From: Lepiota brunneoincarnata | Taxonomy: Eukaryota > Basidiomycota > Agaricomycetes > Agaricales > Agaricaceae | NCBI GenBank assembly: GCA_023014365.1 | Contig: JAEBUN010000037.1 | Location: 186,001-250,000 of the forward strand | Direction: 5' to 3' | DNA: 64,000 nucleotides | In this document: piece after piece, positions 33,984-44,221 of the stretch | Position numbering within the stretch: the first letter of the stretch is position 1 | How the letters are laid out: every line of letters begins with the position of its first letter | Notes under the pieces: model-generated | The model's input: the letters and a program-made list of their open reading frames with translations, nothing else | Database searches by the model: none | Told to the model about the DNA's origin: nothing | Position numbers and translations under genes: made by a program

Positions 33984-35208
33984 TGAAATGGGACACAAGG
34001 GGATCTTCACTGTCCGCATACGACTTCTGGAACGGTTCTGGTGGCCACATCTCGACCAGGACGTACGCTGGTACATCCAAACATGCCACGAGTGCCAGAC
34101 AAGACTTTCCCATCATTTCTATATCCCCCCTACGGTCCCTACCCCATTCACCCTCTTCCGAAAAGCTTACATAGACACAATGTTCATGCCAAAGTCAAAT
34201 GGCTACCGCTACATCGTCCACGCACGTTGCTCCCTATCCTCATACCCCGAGTGGCGAATGCTTCGTCTCGAGAATGCCCGAACCCTCGGAACCTTTGTTT
34301 TTGAAGATATCCTCTGCAGATGGGGCGCTATCGAAGAAATAGTAACTGACAATGGCCCCGCCTTCGTACAAGCAGTCGAATTCCTTGCACAAAAATACAA
34401 GATAAATCACATCCGGATCTCACCCTACAACTCTCGAGCGAATGGTCCCGTGGAGCGTCGACATTTTGATGTCCGAGAGGCCTTGGTAAAGGCAGCTGAG
34501 GGAGACGAGAAAAGATGGACTACAGTAGCACCCTCCGTTTTCTGGGCTGAACGAGTATCCATTCAAAAATCTACGGGGTACTCACCTTATTACATAGCAC
34601 ATGGCATCGAACCCCTCCTTCCCTTCGATCTCGCTGAAGCTACATACCTCGCACCAAATCTCACCAAGCCCCTCTCAACAGCCGATCTCCTTGCAGCCCG
34701 GGCAATTCAGCTTCAAAAGCGGCCACAGGACCTGACAAAGGTTAAGGATATGGTACTCAAGGCTCGTTTCGAGTCTATACGACAGTTCAACGAGAAGTAT
34801 TCTAATTCAATTCGGAACTTCGATTTCTCACCTGGCTCTCTCGTTTTGGTCAGAAATTCACGATACGACCACGATGTGGGCAGCAAGACCAAGCCTAGGT
34901 ATTACGGGCCACTCATGGTACTCAGGAAGACAACTGGAGGATCATACATTCTTGCCGAGCTTGATGGCTCAATCTCCAAGCTTCGCTTTGCAGCCTTCCG
35001 GCTCGTCCCTTATCACCCACGCGATCTTCGCACGATACCGGTCACGAAAATCACGGATATGCCACCTGAGGCCCTCGAGGAGTACACATATGACACGGAA
35101 CCTTCCCATCGAGATGAGTTACAGCAAGTGACAGCCGACCAGGACCAATCCCCGCATATCGAAGGCTCGATCCTATCTTGGGACGTAACTCCCATCGAGC
35201 CGAATTAG
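33883..35208 (+). CDS. pol: Pol: integrase part, displaced by one base
   Basis: The integrase frame is open from 33613, but meaningful sequence starts at the T run (FFVRDGRLWKK). Zinc-binding HHCC region: AHDEMGHKG and CHECQ (33975-34100). Catalytic triad: D of YIDT (34174-34176), D of VTDNGPAF (34348-34350), E of NGPVERRH (34453-34455). The C-terminal GPY/F module is KPRYYGPLMVLRKTTGGSYI (near 34890). The tail to the stop at 35206-35208 is acidic and has no chromodomain. Relative to the RT-RNase H frame the sequence has one surplus base in the T7 run; removing one T would restore an open Pol. All catalytic residues are intact, agreeing with recent activity. Confidence 0.92.
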   Translation, partial: FVRDGRLWKKDLKMKHKLVVPEKNRYKLIRQAHDEMGHKGIFTVRIRLLERFWWPHLDQDVRWYIQTCHECQTRLSHHFYIPPTVPTPFTLFRKAYIDTMFMPKSNGYRYIVHARCSLSSYPEWRMLRLENARTLGTFVFEDILCRWGAIEEIVTDNGPAFVQAVEFLAQKYKINHIRISPYNSRANGPVERRHFDVREALVKAAEGDEKRWTTVAPSVFWAERVSIQKSTGYSPYYIAHGIEPLLPFDLAEATYLAPNLTKPLSTADLLAARAIQLQKRPQDLTKVKDMVLKARFESIRQFNEKYSNSIRNFDFSPGSLVLVRNSRYDHDVGSKTKPRYYGPLMVLRKTTGGSYILAELDGSISKLRFAAFRLVPYHPRDLRTIPVTKITDMPPEALEEYTYDTEPSHRDELQQVTADQDQSPHIEGSILSWDVTPIEPN

Positions 35209-35385
35209 GTGTTCAACCACCTCGTTCACCACTTCCTCTCATCGCTGCCAATATCACAGTACCTGCCCACAATAACTCTTTGACGCTCTTCCCACCTCTC
35301 TTTCCCACAATTCTGGCTCCCCTCAAACACTTGCAAACCCACCGTCGCTCTGACCGGGAGGTCAGTTTCTTAAGTACCCAGGAGA

Positions 35386-36099
35386 TGTAGAGGTGGGCAA
35401 GCGGCTACACCTGCAAAGGCTGCCTTATGCCACCTCTCGTAGGACTCGGAACCCAAACTCGGAACCCGAAATCCAAACTCGGATCAAGAAACTCGGAGCG
35501 CCCAGCTGAACAAAGCCGTTATCATTTCGCGACATATCCCTTTCACTCGAAACCTCTTACATTCCCTAACAAATAAATTTTCACTACTTTTCTATTCCTT
35601 TCCCTGAACTTGAACCATAGCATAAGTTTTCTCCCCATATATAGACTCCTCTGAGCCTCGCATACCACCCCTTTCATCTTTTCTATTCTGTTTTCCCATT
35701 TCCCTGTTAACGTAGTCGTGAAAACTTCACGATCTCTCCTGTTTCATGTTCCTTATTCTCCAGATTTGTTCTAGTATGATTATCTCTCGATTTTTCGATC
35801 CGTTTCGGTACAGAAAACATAGCTAGTACAATAATTTACTTGTATATAAAGTTCCGAGCTCACTTATGAGCTCGGCAGTCAATATAGGACCCAAAAACTC
35901 CCTCTCAGTCTCATTCTCCCTCTCTCTCTCGCTCTCTCGCAATTATCTCGTCTTTCCCGGTTTTCGAAGCCCAGTGGTTGTTTCGCCAACCACACTCGCC
36001 CCTTTGTTTGTTCGTGTTAGCGCTGTTTCGATCGTGTTTCGATTGTGTTTCGGTTTCGTTTCGGCGCCTTTCACGTGCTGAGGAGTCGAGTTCTCTTCA
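35386..36099 (+). repeat. 3' LTR
   Basis: 714 bp, same borders as the 5' LTR, one base different (36058 G versus 29123 A). A short purine-rich stretch (CCAGGAGA) just upstream is the likely polypurine tract. Confidence 0.95.
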
Positions 36100-36103
36100 G
36101 TAT
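36100..36103. repeat. Target-site duplication, right (GTAT)
   Basis: Matches GTAT at 28447-28450. Confidence 0.75.
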
Positions 36104-36280
36104 CTATCTTACTGTTGTACAGTAGTGCTATATTAGTATATGTTCATTCCTTAATGATTGTTTAGATAGCACCATGATCATGTTTGCTGGCCTTCAAAAT
36201 TATCGTACAGACATGTATGTACCGTACCGTAGCCCATAGTATATTGTTAACCACATGCCTTCCCTCAACTTAATTGTACC

Positions 36281-36710
36281 ATGAACTTTACCGGCCACAA
36301 GGTATGTTTGATCAACGGCTACTTCTAGTTCAGTACCACCGCTGACCCCCAGCGCCAACAACTTACTTGTTTAGGATGGCATATACTCGGTTGGCTGTCT
36401 CTTACGACGGAAAGTGAATTGTTTCCGGATCAAACAATGGCTGCATACATTTGTAAGGTGCGAGAAATGAAAATTTGCACTTCGGGGTTGCTGGCGACGG
36501 TGCTGCAGGCTGGTTACCCTTTACTCGAGTTCGTTCGCTTGACAACACTCCCAGTCCTGTCCGTTGATCTGAGTCGTTCGGGAAATCTTTTGGCAACGGA
36601 AGCCCGCGATGGGCAAGTGAGAATTCGACCGTTCACCATTTCTCCTCCTGCATTTTCAGGCTAACCTTGCTGCTCTCAACAAGGGGAACAGTACCACTGT
36701 ATGATTTCCT
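36281..36710 (+). pseudogene. 3'-end fragment of a Tup1-like WD40 gene
   Basis: Begins MNFTGHK with a GTATGT donor, matching the NFTGHK/GTATGT border at 38073-38096 in the intact neighbour. After the intron the text DGIYSV continues, then the frame is lost, but nucleotide similarity resumes: 36560-36720 matches 38355-38520 ([13 protein letters not shown] block, the GT intron, and the 'ggctaacctt' intron end). The equivalent of exons 5-7 is present and exons 1-4 are absent. It lies directly upstream of the intact gene in the same orientation, so this is a partial tandem duplication that decayed. Confidence 0.75.
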
Positions 36711-37018
36711 ACATCAGGGGAAACATGATACATAGCTTCCTCTCACTTTACTACCGACTTGATCTTATAAGAGATGCATTTTTGTGTTTTCCATGGCTTG
36801 TCCTATCTCACACGCAAGCTTTATACTAACCGTGTCATGCATATAACACGCACGAAACCAGCGGTTCGCAAGCAAAAGATAGGAGGATGAATAATAGGCG
36901 TGATTCTATCACGTGCTTACCTTTGCACAAGGACTGGCCAGCCAAGCACCCAGGTGAATATACTCCCGACCGAGATTGGCGCCCTACCGAATGTTGATTC
37001 CACTCTGCAACCATATCA

Positions 37019-38510
37019 ATGAACAGCTCACCACTACAAGTGCATGCAGACTCTTCACCGGACTCTGCGGATTATCCTGGAGATTTTGATTTTGATGTTG
37101 GCAATGACTGGAACGTGGTGTTCAACCCCAAGGTCAAGCAGCAGGTGGACATCGACTTAATTCACACCTTGATGCACGAATGGTCAGTTTCCTTATTCCG
37201 TTCCCGGGTGTTGTATTTATAATAAAATATTGCTCCAGTTCAACTGATTGTGTGGTATTCTCGAGGGATGGAAAGTATCTGGCAATAGCATGCAATAAGA
37301 CTGCACAGATACATGACGCGGAGACTGGCCAAAAGACTTGGTGTGTCGATATCCACTCTTGCGTGCTGCTCTAAGCAGGTTTTGACGTTGTGAATTGGGC
37401 TCCAGCGTGCTTGCACATACAGACGGCGACGAGGCAGACGACATCTATGTCTTCTGCGTTTGCTTTAGCCCCGATGGGAAGTACCTCGTCACAGGAGCCA
37501 GTGACAAGCAAATTCGGGTATGTCACCACCTCTATTACCCCTTTCCTTTCATAGCTCACTGATACATACATGTTCAGATTTGGGATATTGCAGAGAAAAA
37601 CGTCTATAAAGTCTTTGACGAACATCAACAGGCAGTCCTTTCCCTCGAGTTCTCCCCCAACGGACGTTTCATTGCTTCATGTTCAGGAGAGAGGTTAGTT
37701 AGGATTTGGGATACTGTTGAGGACACTTCAAAAGTTTTCCCCACCAATGACTACGACTCACTTGATACCACACCACCAGGGCTTCGTTGCATCGCAATTA
37801 GTCCCAGTGGTCAGTACGTTGCTTCGAGTAGCGACAATTCCGTTGTGAGGATCTGGGATCTCCACACTGGGAAACTGTTGGAGAGGTTATGGGGACATGA
37901 GGGGACCGTCCTTGATGTTGCCTTCACACAGGATGGAAAGGGGCTCGTAAGCGGGGGTTTTGATTCCACGCTGAAGTACTGGGACATTAGTGCGCTCGGT
38001 GGTGGACCAGATGCAGTGGCGAGGAGAGCAAGGGATAAGAAGATGTCAAGAAAGAGTTGCCCCTGCACCACGAACTTTACTGGCCATAAGGTATGTGTGA
38101 TCACTCGCCGCTCCCCTGACGGACTAACATTGGCTTCTGGTATTGACATCTTTTTCATTTAGGACAGTGTGTATTCTATTACCGTCTCCTATGACGCAAA
38201 GTGGGTTGTTGCTGGAACGCTAAGTGGTTGGGTGCACTTGTGGGATGCAAGGAACGCGGTTATGCAATTCACGCTTGCCGCCCACCCTTACACGGGTTTG
38301 TCTGTGCCTCTGATTCATTAAGCTGGTGGTCTGACAGCATTCTCAGTCACTTCTGTTGACCTGAGCCGTTCGGGAAACCTTTTAGCGACAAGGTGTTATG
38401 ATGGGTGGGTGAGAATTTGTACGTTTACGATCCCTCCCTGCATTTCCTTTAGGCTAACCTTGTCGCCCTCGACAGGGAACATACTACCATTGTGTGATTC
38501 ATCAAATTAG
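37019..38510 (+). CDS. Tup1-like WD40 repeat protein, N-terminally short
   Basis: Seven exons: 37019-37182, 37239-37340, 37406-37517, 37578-38090, 38163-38295, 38347-38418, 38476-38510, summing to 376 codons in phase. Residues about 30-50 ([20 protein letters not shown]) match the conserved stretch just before the Tup1 propeller. Then come about seven WD40 blades: [83 protein letters not shown], a blade around [15 protein letters not shown], and [19 protein letters not shown]. Known Tup1 proteins are general co-repressors that also have a long N-terminal tetramer/Ssn6-binding region; that region is missing here, so this is a truncated paralogue whose role is unclear. The third exon start and the RIW-NI end (instead of a longer tail) are set only by splice phase. 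Confidence 0.85.
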
Positions 38511-39139
38511 GCAAAGGACGATAGGCAGCTCTCCCGCTCTACCATTGATTTGACCCTATGATAGCTGCATCTCCGTATTTTAGTGTTATATCTTGTCTTG
38601 TTTCCTCAGCGAGGGTGTGTATCCGTGTACTCTAGGGTTAGCATTGGAATCAAGGCTGTAACGTGGATACCAATGTATGTGTTCGGCGTGTACTCTGTTT
38701 CTCCACTCTTGACTCGGTAATCAATTGCCACCCTTGGAAGTTGGAAGTCGAGAGCGGTATGATTATCACAACAGCTTAGGAAGTCCTGTGCTGCTGTTAC
38801 AAAGCTGCCCCGTGCCGACAATGAAATACGACGGGTGTCGGGAATATGGTACGAATCCCGGTTCCCATCTATCTAGCGAAGGCGCACCTTTATCAGCATG
38901 TACTCGGAGAGTACATATATGTTCCTGACGTAGGTAGGCCCCTTGCCAGTGCTTCATGCGTATCCTACTTGTCATTCTCAGAGCAAGTACATTACTTTCT
39001 ATCAGAGTGTCATTGAACAGTATCACCAATGGACGCAAGATAGGGAAGAACGTGCATAAAAGGCTGTATTCGACGTCTCACGAGGAATAAGCGAAACATT
39101 AAGATAATAAATACGACGAGACATGCATTGTAGGCCGAA
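38511..39139. other. Convergent intergenic region
   Basis: Separates the 3' ends of the Tup1-like gene (plus) and the F-box gene (minus). No further feature seen. Confidence 0.6.
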
Positions 39140-40529
39140 CTACAGAGAAATTTCGACAGACCATCGCTGAACTTCCTGGAACCGGGAACTATGTTGGTAC
39201 CACAGCTTGAGTTTCTTCTCCCCCTCTGCGCCGTTGTCCAAGACACCCTTCGCTAATTTGAGGACCCGGGCAATTATTGGGTCCTGGGCATAAGTTGCGC
39301 CGTAGTCTTTCCCGACTCTCACTTCAATTCTCGTCAGATGCTTAAGAGGCGACAAAAGAGAGAGGATGTCCTGGGTGGGTGATTATTATACAAATGAGTT
39401 TCATTTTCTGCAGTGGGTGACTTACAGGGTCTTTCTCGATTACACCTCTCAAGTTGAGCCTTCGGAGGTTTGGGCAGGCTTTCACAACGCCTGTTCCAAG
39501 GAAAGGTAAGCGTATAGAGAATAGGGGGTTTTCGAGAACGCACGCTTCACGATGTTTTTGCCTGCCTCTATTCCTTCTAGGATCTCCACCTTCTTACACT
39601 GCTTCGCGATGGCGGTGACGAGTTTGCTTCCGTCTCCGTAGTTGCAAATCACCTTCTTCACTTCGGGACAACATCGCAGGATTTGGTGCCCGTGGTCAGG
39701 AACGATAATAGTTTGAACGACAGGGAATGTGTGCCCTTCGAAATATGTCTGAAGCATACTGGTCATTTGCGTATGAGCACGGAGTATTTGGAGTGTTTGG
39801 AGGTTAGGAAGGTGTTCGAGGCATTGGACAAAAGCCGGGAGAACAGTATAAGGCGAGCACCTCGTCAATGAAACATTGACAGTCCTGAGGTTATAAGAGA
39901 CATCGGTGAACTTTGAACGTCTGAACATGATCCGCCAATAACTCACCGAACACACTCTGCAGCAGTAGCATCACCGATCAACCCTTTGCTCAAATTTTCC
40001 AGAAACTGAGATACCCCCTTGTACCAATTAACCGGGATCGTTTCCCCTCTGTAACTAGTCATATCTTGCACTATGTCAGCTACATGCTATCTCCTACCGC
40101 GAGGAAAAGCGTACCGAGTTCAACCTCGGAAGGGGTGGGCACTGGATCCCACCGACATTTCGAGCGGGGGACTGGAGGAAGCTCCGCCCGGATAGCACAG
40201 GCTTCCATTCTCTCCCAAAGCAAAGGAAAGAATATGGTCCTCCAGAGCCTGCATGTTTGGGACAGCGCGCGCAAGACATCCCACCGCTGGAAAACCGACG
40301 GGGGCAGAACCGGGGTGTTGAATTGCCTACTCGTCGGGATGTGCACAGCCGGGTAATATGACATAATTTCCAGCAGGATCTCGACGGGCAACTCGACAAA
40401 CTTGCATTTTCCGTTGTCAATTAAAAGCTTTCCTTTGCCCATGGCAACGGCGCTGGACTGCGGAACGTTCGAGCTTTGGGCTGTAACAACAGTGGAGGTC
40501 TTCAGGCGCTTTGGGTTGCGGGGTGGCAT
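39140..40529 (-). CDS. F-box protein
   Basis: Five exons on the minus strand: 40529-40115, 40064-39947, 39884-39544, 39490-39426, 39370-39140, giving 389 codons in phase. A Lys/Ser-rich leader is followed by an F-box at about residues 45-105: FVELPVEILLEIMSYYP, then LRALSQTCRLWRTIFFPLLW. The rest follows the pattern of large basidiomycete F-box families, with leucine-rich-like strands: TVLPAFVQCLEHLPNLQTLQ, TFPVVQTIIVPDHGHQIL, CPEVKKVICNYGDGSKLV, CPNLRRLNLRG. F-box proteins bind Skp1 and choose targets for SCF ubiquitin ligases; the target of this one is unknown. Introns are 47-63 nt with clean GT/AG borders, so the gene looks intact. Confidence 0.88.
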
Positions 40530-41149
40530 CGTTGCAAGGGTAGATGATGGGAACAGCAGTTTTTAATTTTATAGTGCAAAGCCATCTGGGGCCATGCACG
40601 AAGGCTGTGTCAAGGACTTGTGACAGGTGATGTGCGGGCGGGATGTGCATTGATGCGCTGATGCGCCACTCGTCGGTGAGTCATCCATACACGAAAGTGG
40701 TACGAGTCAATGGCCGGTCAAGTCATTCTATGCTGGCATGATCATTTTACGTTTCCACTATATCGGTAAGTTTGTGAAGGAGTTGGCCGTAAACCCATCC
40801 TAGCGTAAAGGACACATGTTCTACTGGTGACAGCAAGTTGAGTACCCGTTGATGGCAGCCTCACTCAGAGGCCAATGAACCTCACTGGGCTTGGTTTTGT
40901 ATACATTTAACACAACGAAGATATCAAGAGGGTACTCATCTTTTGGGATTGTTTTGCTCGTACCGCAGTACTCTACGAGTGTACATACGCTCACAATACC
41001 TGAGTGCGAGGGAGTGTGAGTTGAATTTGACGCTCGGACCACGATTTACAATTCGAGTATATCCAATTGGCGCCGCACGGCCCAACACACCATTTGACTC
41101 CGACCCCCAAGCTTGGTTTATAATGATCACTCACCAGTTATAGCCTAAC
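40530..41149. other. Upstream region of the F-box gene
   Basis: No gene recognised. Contains the F-box promoter and, from about 41120, the start of sequence similar to 46940-47110. Confidence 0.5.
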
Positions 41150-42010
41150 CCTTGTCCCCCCGCACTGCATTAACTCCATAGAAAAGGTGTTTCAAAGTGA
41201 GTCAAAAGGTAAGTAGCGTTATCATCTGAGCGGTAACATCGGTGCAAGTTCCCCAATTGACTCAAAGTCCTTCAGCATGAAAAGCACTGACCAAAAACCT
41301 CGATCACGTCACGGATAAGTTAAGTCTTTGCACGTTGTATACTTACCAGGCGAATGTAGGAAGGGGAAAGATCGTATAGATAAGAAGGTGGGAAGTTATT
41401 TGTAGACGACCAGTGGGCAATTGTTTGGGGTCACCGTCCCGGTGGTTAGGGGGCATGAGCCTCCGATTATCGCGTGGACTAACGAGGAGATGCTCTCGTG
41501 AAGGCTGAGGGGATCTTAATTCTCCAGGAAAGGAGGCAAAGTGGGGAATGGCCACCGCCTTTTCGAGAGGGAAGAAACTACTGGGCCCGAGTAATTGGTA
41601 GGGCCGACTGAGCAGTCCGAAATGGATTCCGAGTGGCTGTACCACATCACTGGGGAGTTGGTGGGTAGGAGCAAGCACAATCATTCTAGCAGCGGGGCAA
41701 AATGAATTAATTTACGATAGGGTATATGAATCCAATCTTTCGCTAGGACTATAATCAAGGCTAAAAACATAAGGTATAATTGTTAAAGCAGCAGTCTTTG
41801 ATCGCCGGCCTCTTAAGTTTGGATGTAGGTCATACATCTGGACCCAAACAGCCAGGTTACCTTTGTCTCGCACCTCAGCCTCTCGAATCGCACCCCTGAG
41901 CTGCCCGGTCTTCCCTAACCTCCTAAACGCCACCACGATCAACCACGAATTGGTCGATAGCCGATTCTCTCTTCCTGGTGACCGTGGAGAATATCACGCA
42001 GTTGTTCCAG
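41150..42010 (-). pseudogene. Shattered duplicate of the 3' end of YPP1
   Basis: On the minus strand about 41990-41820 reads LRGAIREAEVRDKGNLAVWV with FRRLGK in front of it, matching exon 7 of the YPP1 gene (FRRLGKIEQAKGAIQEAEVR, 47770-47670). 41120-41340 separately matches the DNA just downstream of the YPP1 stop (46940-47110; 'cccttgt.cccc.gcact' and 'agt..tgaccaaaaa'). The final coding exon between them is not recognisable. So a piece holding the end of YPP1 and its 3' flank was copied about 5.8 kb away in the same orientation and then decayed. Confidence 0.7.
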
Positions 42011-44221
42011 ATATTGGCTCGAACCGGAGCGCCCAACTATCATAGTAGGTGGGAAAGCCACACGTTAGGAGCAATCTACCGAATCCACCCATGCTCAAAT
42101 GGGGACCGCTTAGCGCACCCATACTCGTCGATTCCACCGGTGCATCGGAGCACAAGTTGTTGTGGTTCCCCACCCTCCGCGCACTGCAGGCTCAGGATAA
42201 CGGGTCTCCCGCCACCCTTACGCTCCAGGCACACCCCTAGTGCAGACAATCAGCGGCAGCCTCCAAACACCAGTTACTGACCGGATGAGCATAACGTTTT
42301 TCTCCTCCAACACCATAGCGAGCGGTGGCATCGCCGATCAGCGAATGGACTCTGTCAAAGTGCCCACTAGGATGCAAATCCCTAATCGCGGATTTCGGGT
42401 TCTTGGTCCTGGGAGACGGGTAGCATGTGTGTGGCTCATGACTGCGACCACATTTCTGAAAATATTTGAGATCGTCTCCACGATCCCATGAATGGGCTCA
42501 TATGAGGGTTGCATGAAGTGGCCGGCTGTGGGAACGGTAGAGTGAATAGGATAAGTGGTGTAGTGCTCGAGTTTGTGCGATGGTGCTGGCTGCATTATGG
42601 TTGATAAACCTGAAGACGAGACCATCAGGGAGCTTGCCTGTCTGCCACACATGCACAATTACTCAGAATCAACCCTCCCTTCCAATCGCACCAACCACTG
42701 GAACCTCCATTCAGGAAATGCACCACCTGGTTTGCACGGATCCACCAAGTAGTATTCGAATCTAGTGGGCCATATTCCAGGCCGATGCGCGCAGGGTCCC
42801 CATCGGAAGGACTCGGAGAGCGGGTGCAGAACCTTGAATCTATGAATTAACAGGATGAGGCCAAGACTGAGGGTGATCGATGACCGCTAGTGCTTCTAGT
42901 AGCCTGCCATATGTACAGACCCTTGGGCGTGGCTCCTGCAGGCTCTGGGGGGGGGAAGGTCGCCGTGGAGGATACCATATAGTTATTCTATAGATTGCTT
43001 AGCCATCACAACAGGCACCACCCACTGCGTTGAAGGCAAAGAAACGGAAGAGTGGCGCCCCCCTTAGTCAGCTCACGGGTAGCTAGCGGATCACAGGTCG
43101 GAATGCGCACAACAAGAGGCTTCTGGTGGGAGCTTGAGGAGCCTGGATAGAATCTGCACAATACAGGGCTGCCCAAGGAGACCAGATCCCGCAAGGTTTG
43201 TCTGCAAAACGTCTACATGCACAACCCGGTCACAACCAAGAATTACGTGACGAACCAGCCGGCCCCGAATTCCCTACACGAGATCTTAGTACCCTTCGAT
43301 TTGATTTGTCGCTAAACCTAAGGCCCAAGAGTTTGAAGGGTGTTCTAAAGAACCAACTAGTATTATTATACTGTGAATCCACCTGGCATCTCATAATACG
43401 AGTTGTTGTTTCAACATTCCCCTTATTCTAGCGCATCATTCTGTAAGGACGCTCCTTACACAGACCACGTGATTACTGACATATTCCTGTACGGACGTAA
43501 GGAACGCTTACTTTATCTTCTTGTTCCTAACCCCCATCATCGCATCATATCATATATAATACATCCCTTGTGCTCGTTGATCTCCTAGTCTGATACGTCT
43601 CGCTTGCATGGATCCCCACTCAAGGGTCCTTACACATTCCTACTAAATTAATTATTCTACAATGCTCACCATTCCCTTGCCAACATGAAACTACATTCTT
43701 TGTATTTTGCCTTAGGTAGTCGTAGCGTAGGGTCAACAGCAGCTCACCTCAAACACCCCTAGAGCAATTTAAACGGCCAATCCGCCCTAGGGCCCGGATT
43801 AATCATCCAACAAAAGGTGACTCAACCAAAGTTCATTGTCCTACTCACGGTCAATCGCGTGGCAGTGACCCAATTGCATTTTATCTCAGGACCAATACGA
43901 TCTCAGCTTTGTTGCATACCGATTGGGCCATTAGCGTACACGCAAGTGGTTAGGTCATTCTCATTTTTGCCTCATGGAGTCGGTCCTGCAATTGAGGCGA
44001 GAACAATCTAGCACGAGTTCCAACCTAGAAGCGGGTTCCACCTGGCTATCAGGAACCAGCAGAGGTCATTGAATCGCTTCTGGTTATGACTCTGCCATGA
44101 CTATCAGGTAGTGATTGGACTATCGGTGGGCCTGGCTGGTGTCCGGGGAGCCGGGATTTAAGTGAACAAAGCAGCGAGGGTTAGTTCGTACCCCTCAACC
44201 TACCGTTTCGCCCTCACAAGT
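42011..44221. other. No recognisable gene
   Basis: Several broken short frames on both strands (for example 42338-42658 minus, 43198-43431 plus). None carries a domain. Sequence near 44100-44220 is the upstream flank of the inverted DUF6533 copy. Confidence 0.5.

Larger units (their letters stand above)
28451..36099 (+). mobile_element. Ty3/Gypsy LTR retrotransposon, young, nearly complete
   Basis: A 7649-bp element: 714-bp LTR, gag with zinc knuckle and aspartic protease, pol with reverse transcriptase, RNase H and integrase in the Ty3/Gypsy order, then 714-bp LTR. LTRs start with TG and end with CA and are flanked by GTAT. Comparing the two LTRs base by base I find one difference (A at 29123, G at 36058). 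The integrase has a GPY/F-type tail and no chromodomain. Pol is broken by one base at a T7 run (33878-33884), so this copy probably cannot move alone unless that base is an assembly error. A −1 slippery site links gag and pol. Confidence 0.95.

Noticed and set aside
34880..35208. Chromodomain at the integrase C-terminus
   Set aside because: Only the GPY/F module is seen; the tail is acidic and lacks the aromatic cage pattern.
40094..40420. 108-codon minus-strand frame overlapping the F-box gene
   Set aside because: It is an out-of-frame shadow of F-box exon 1.
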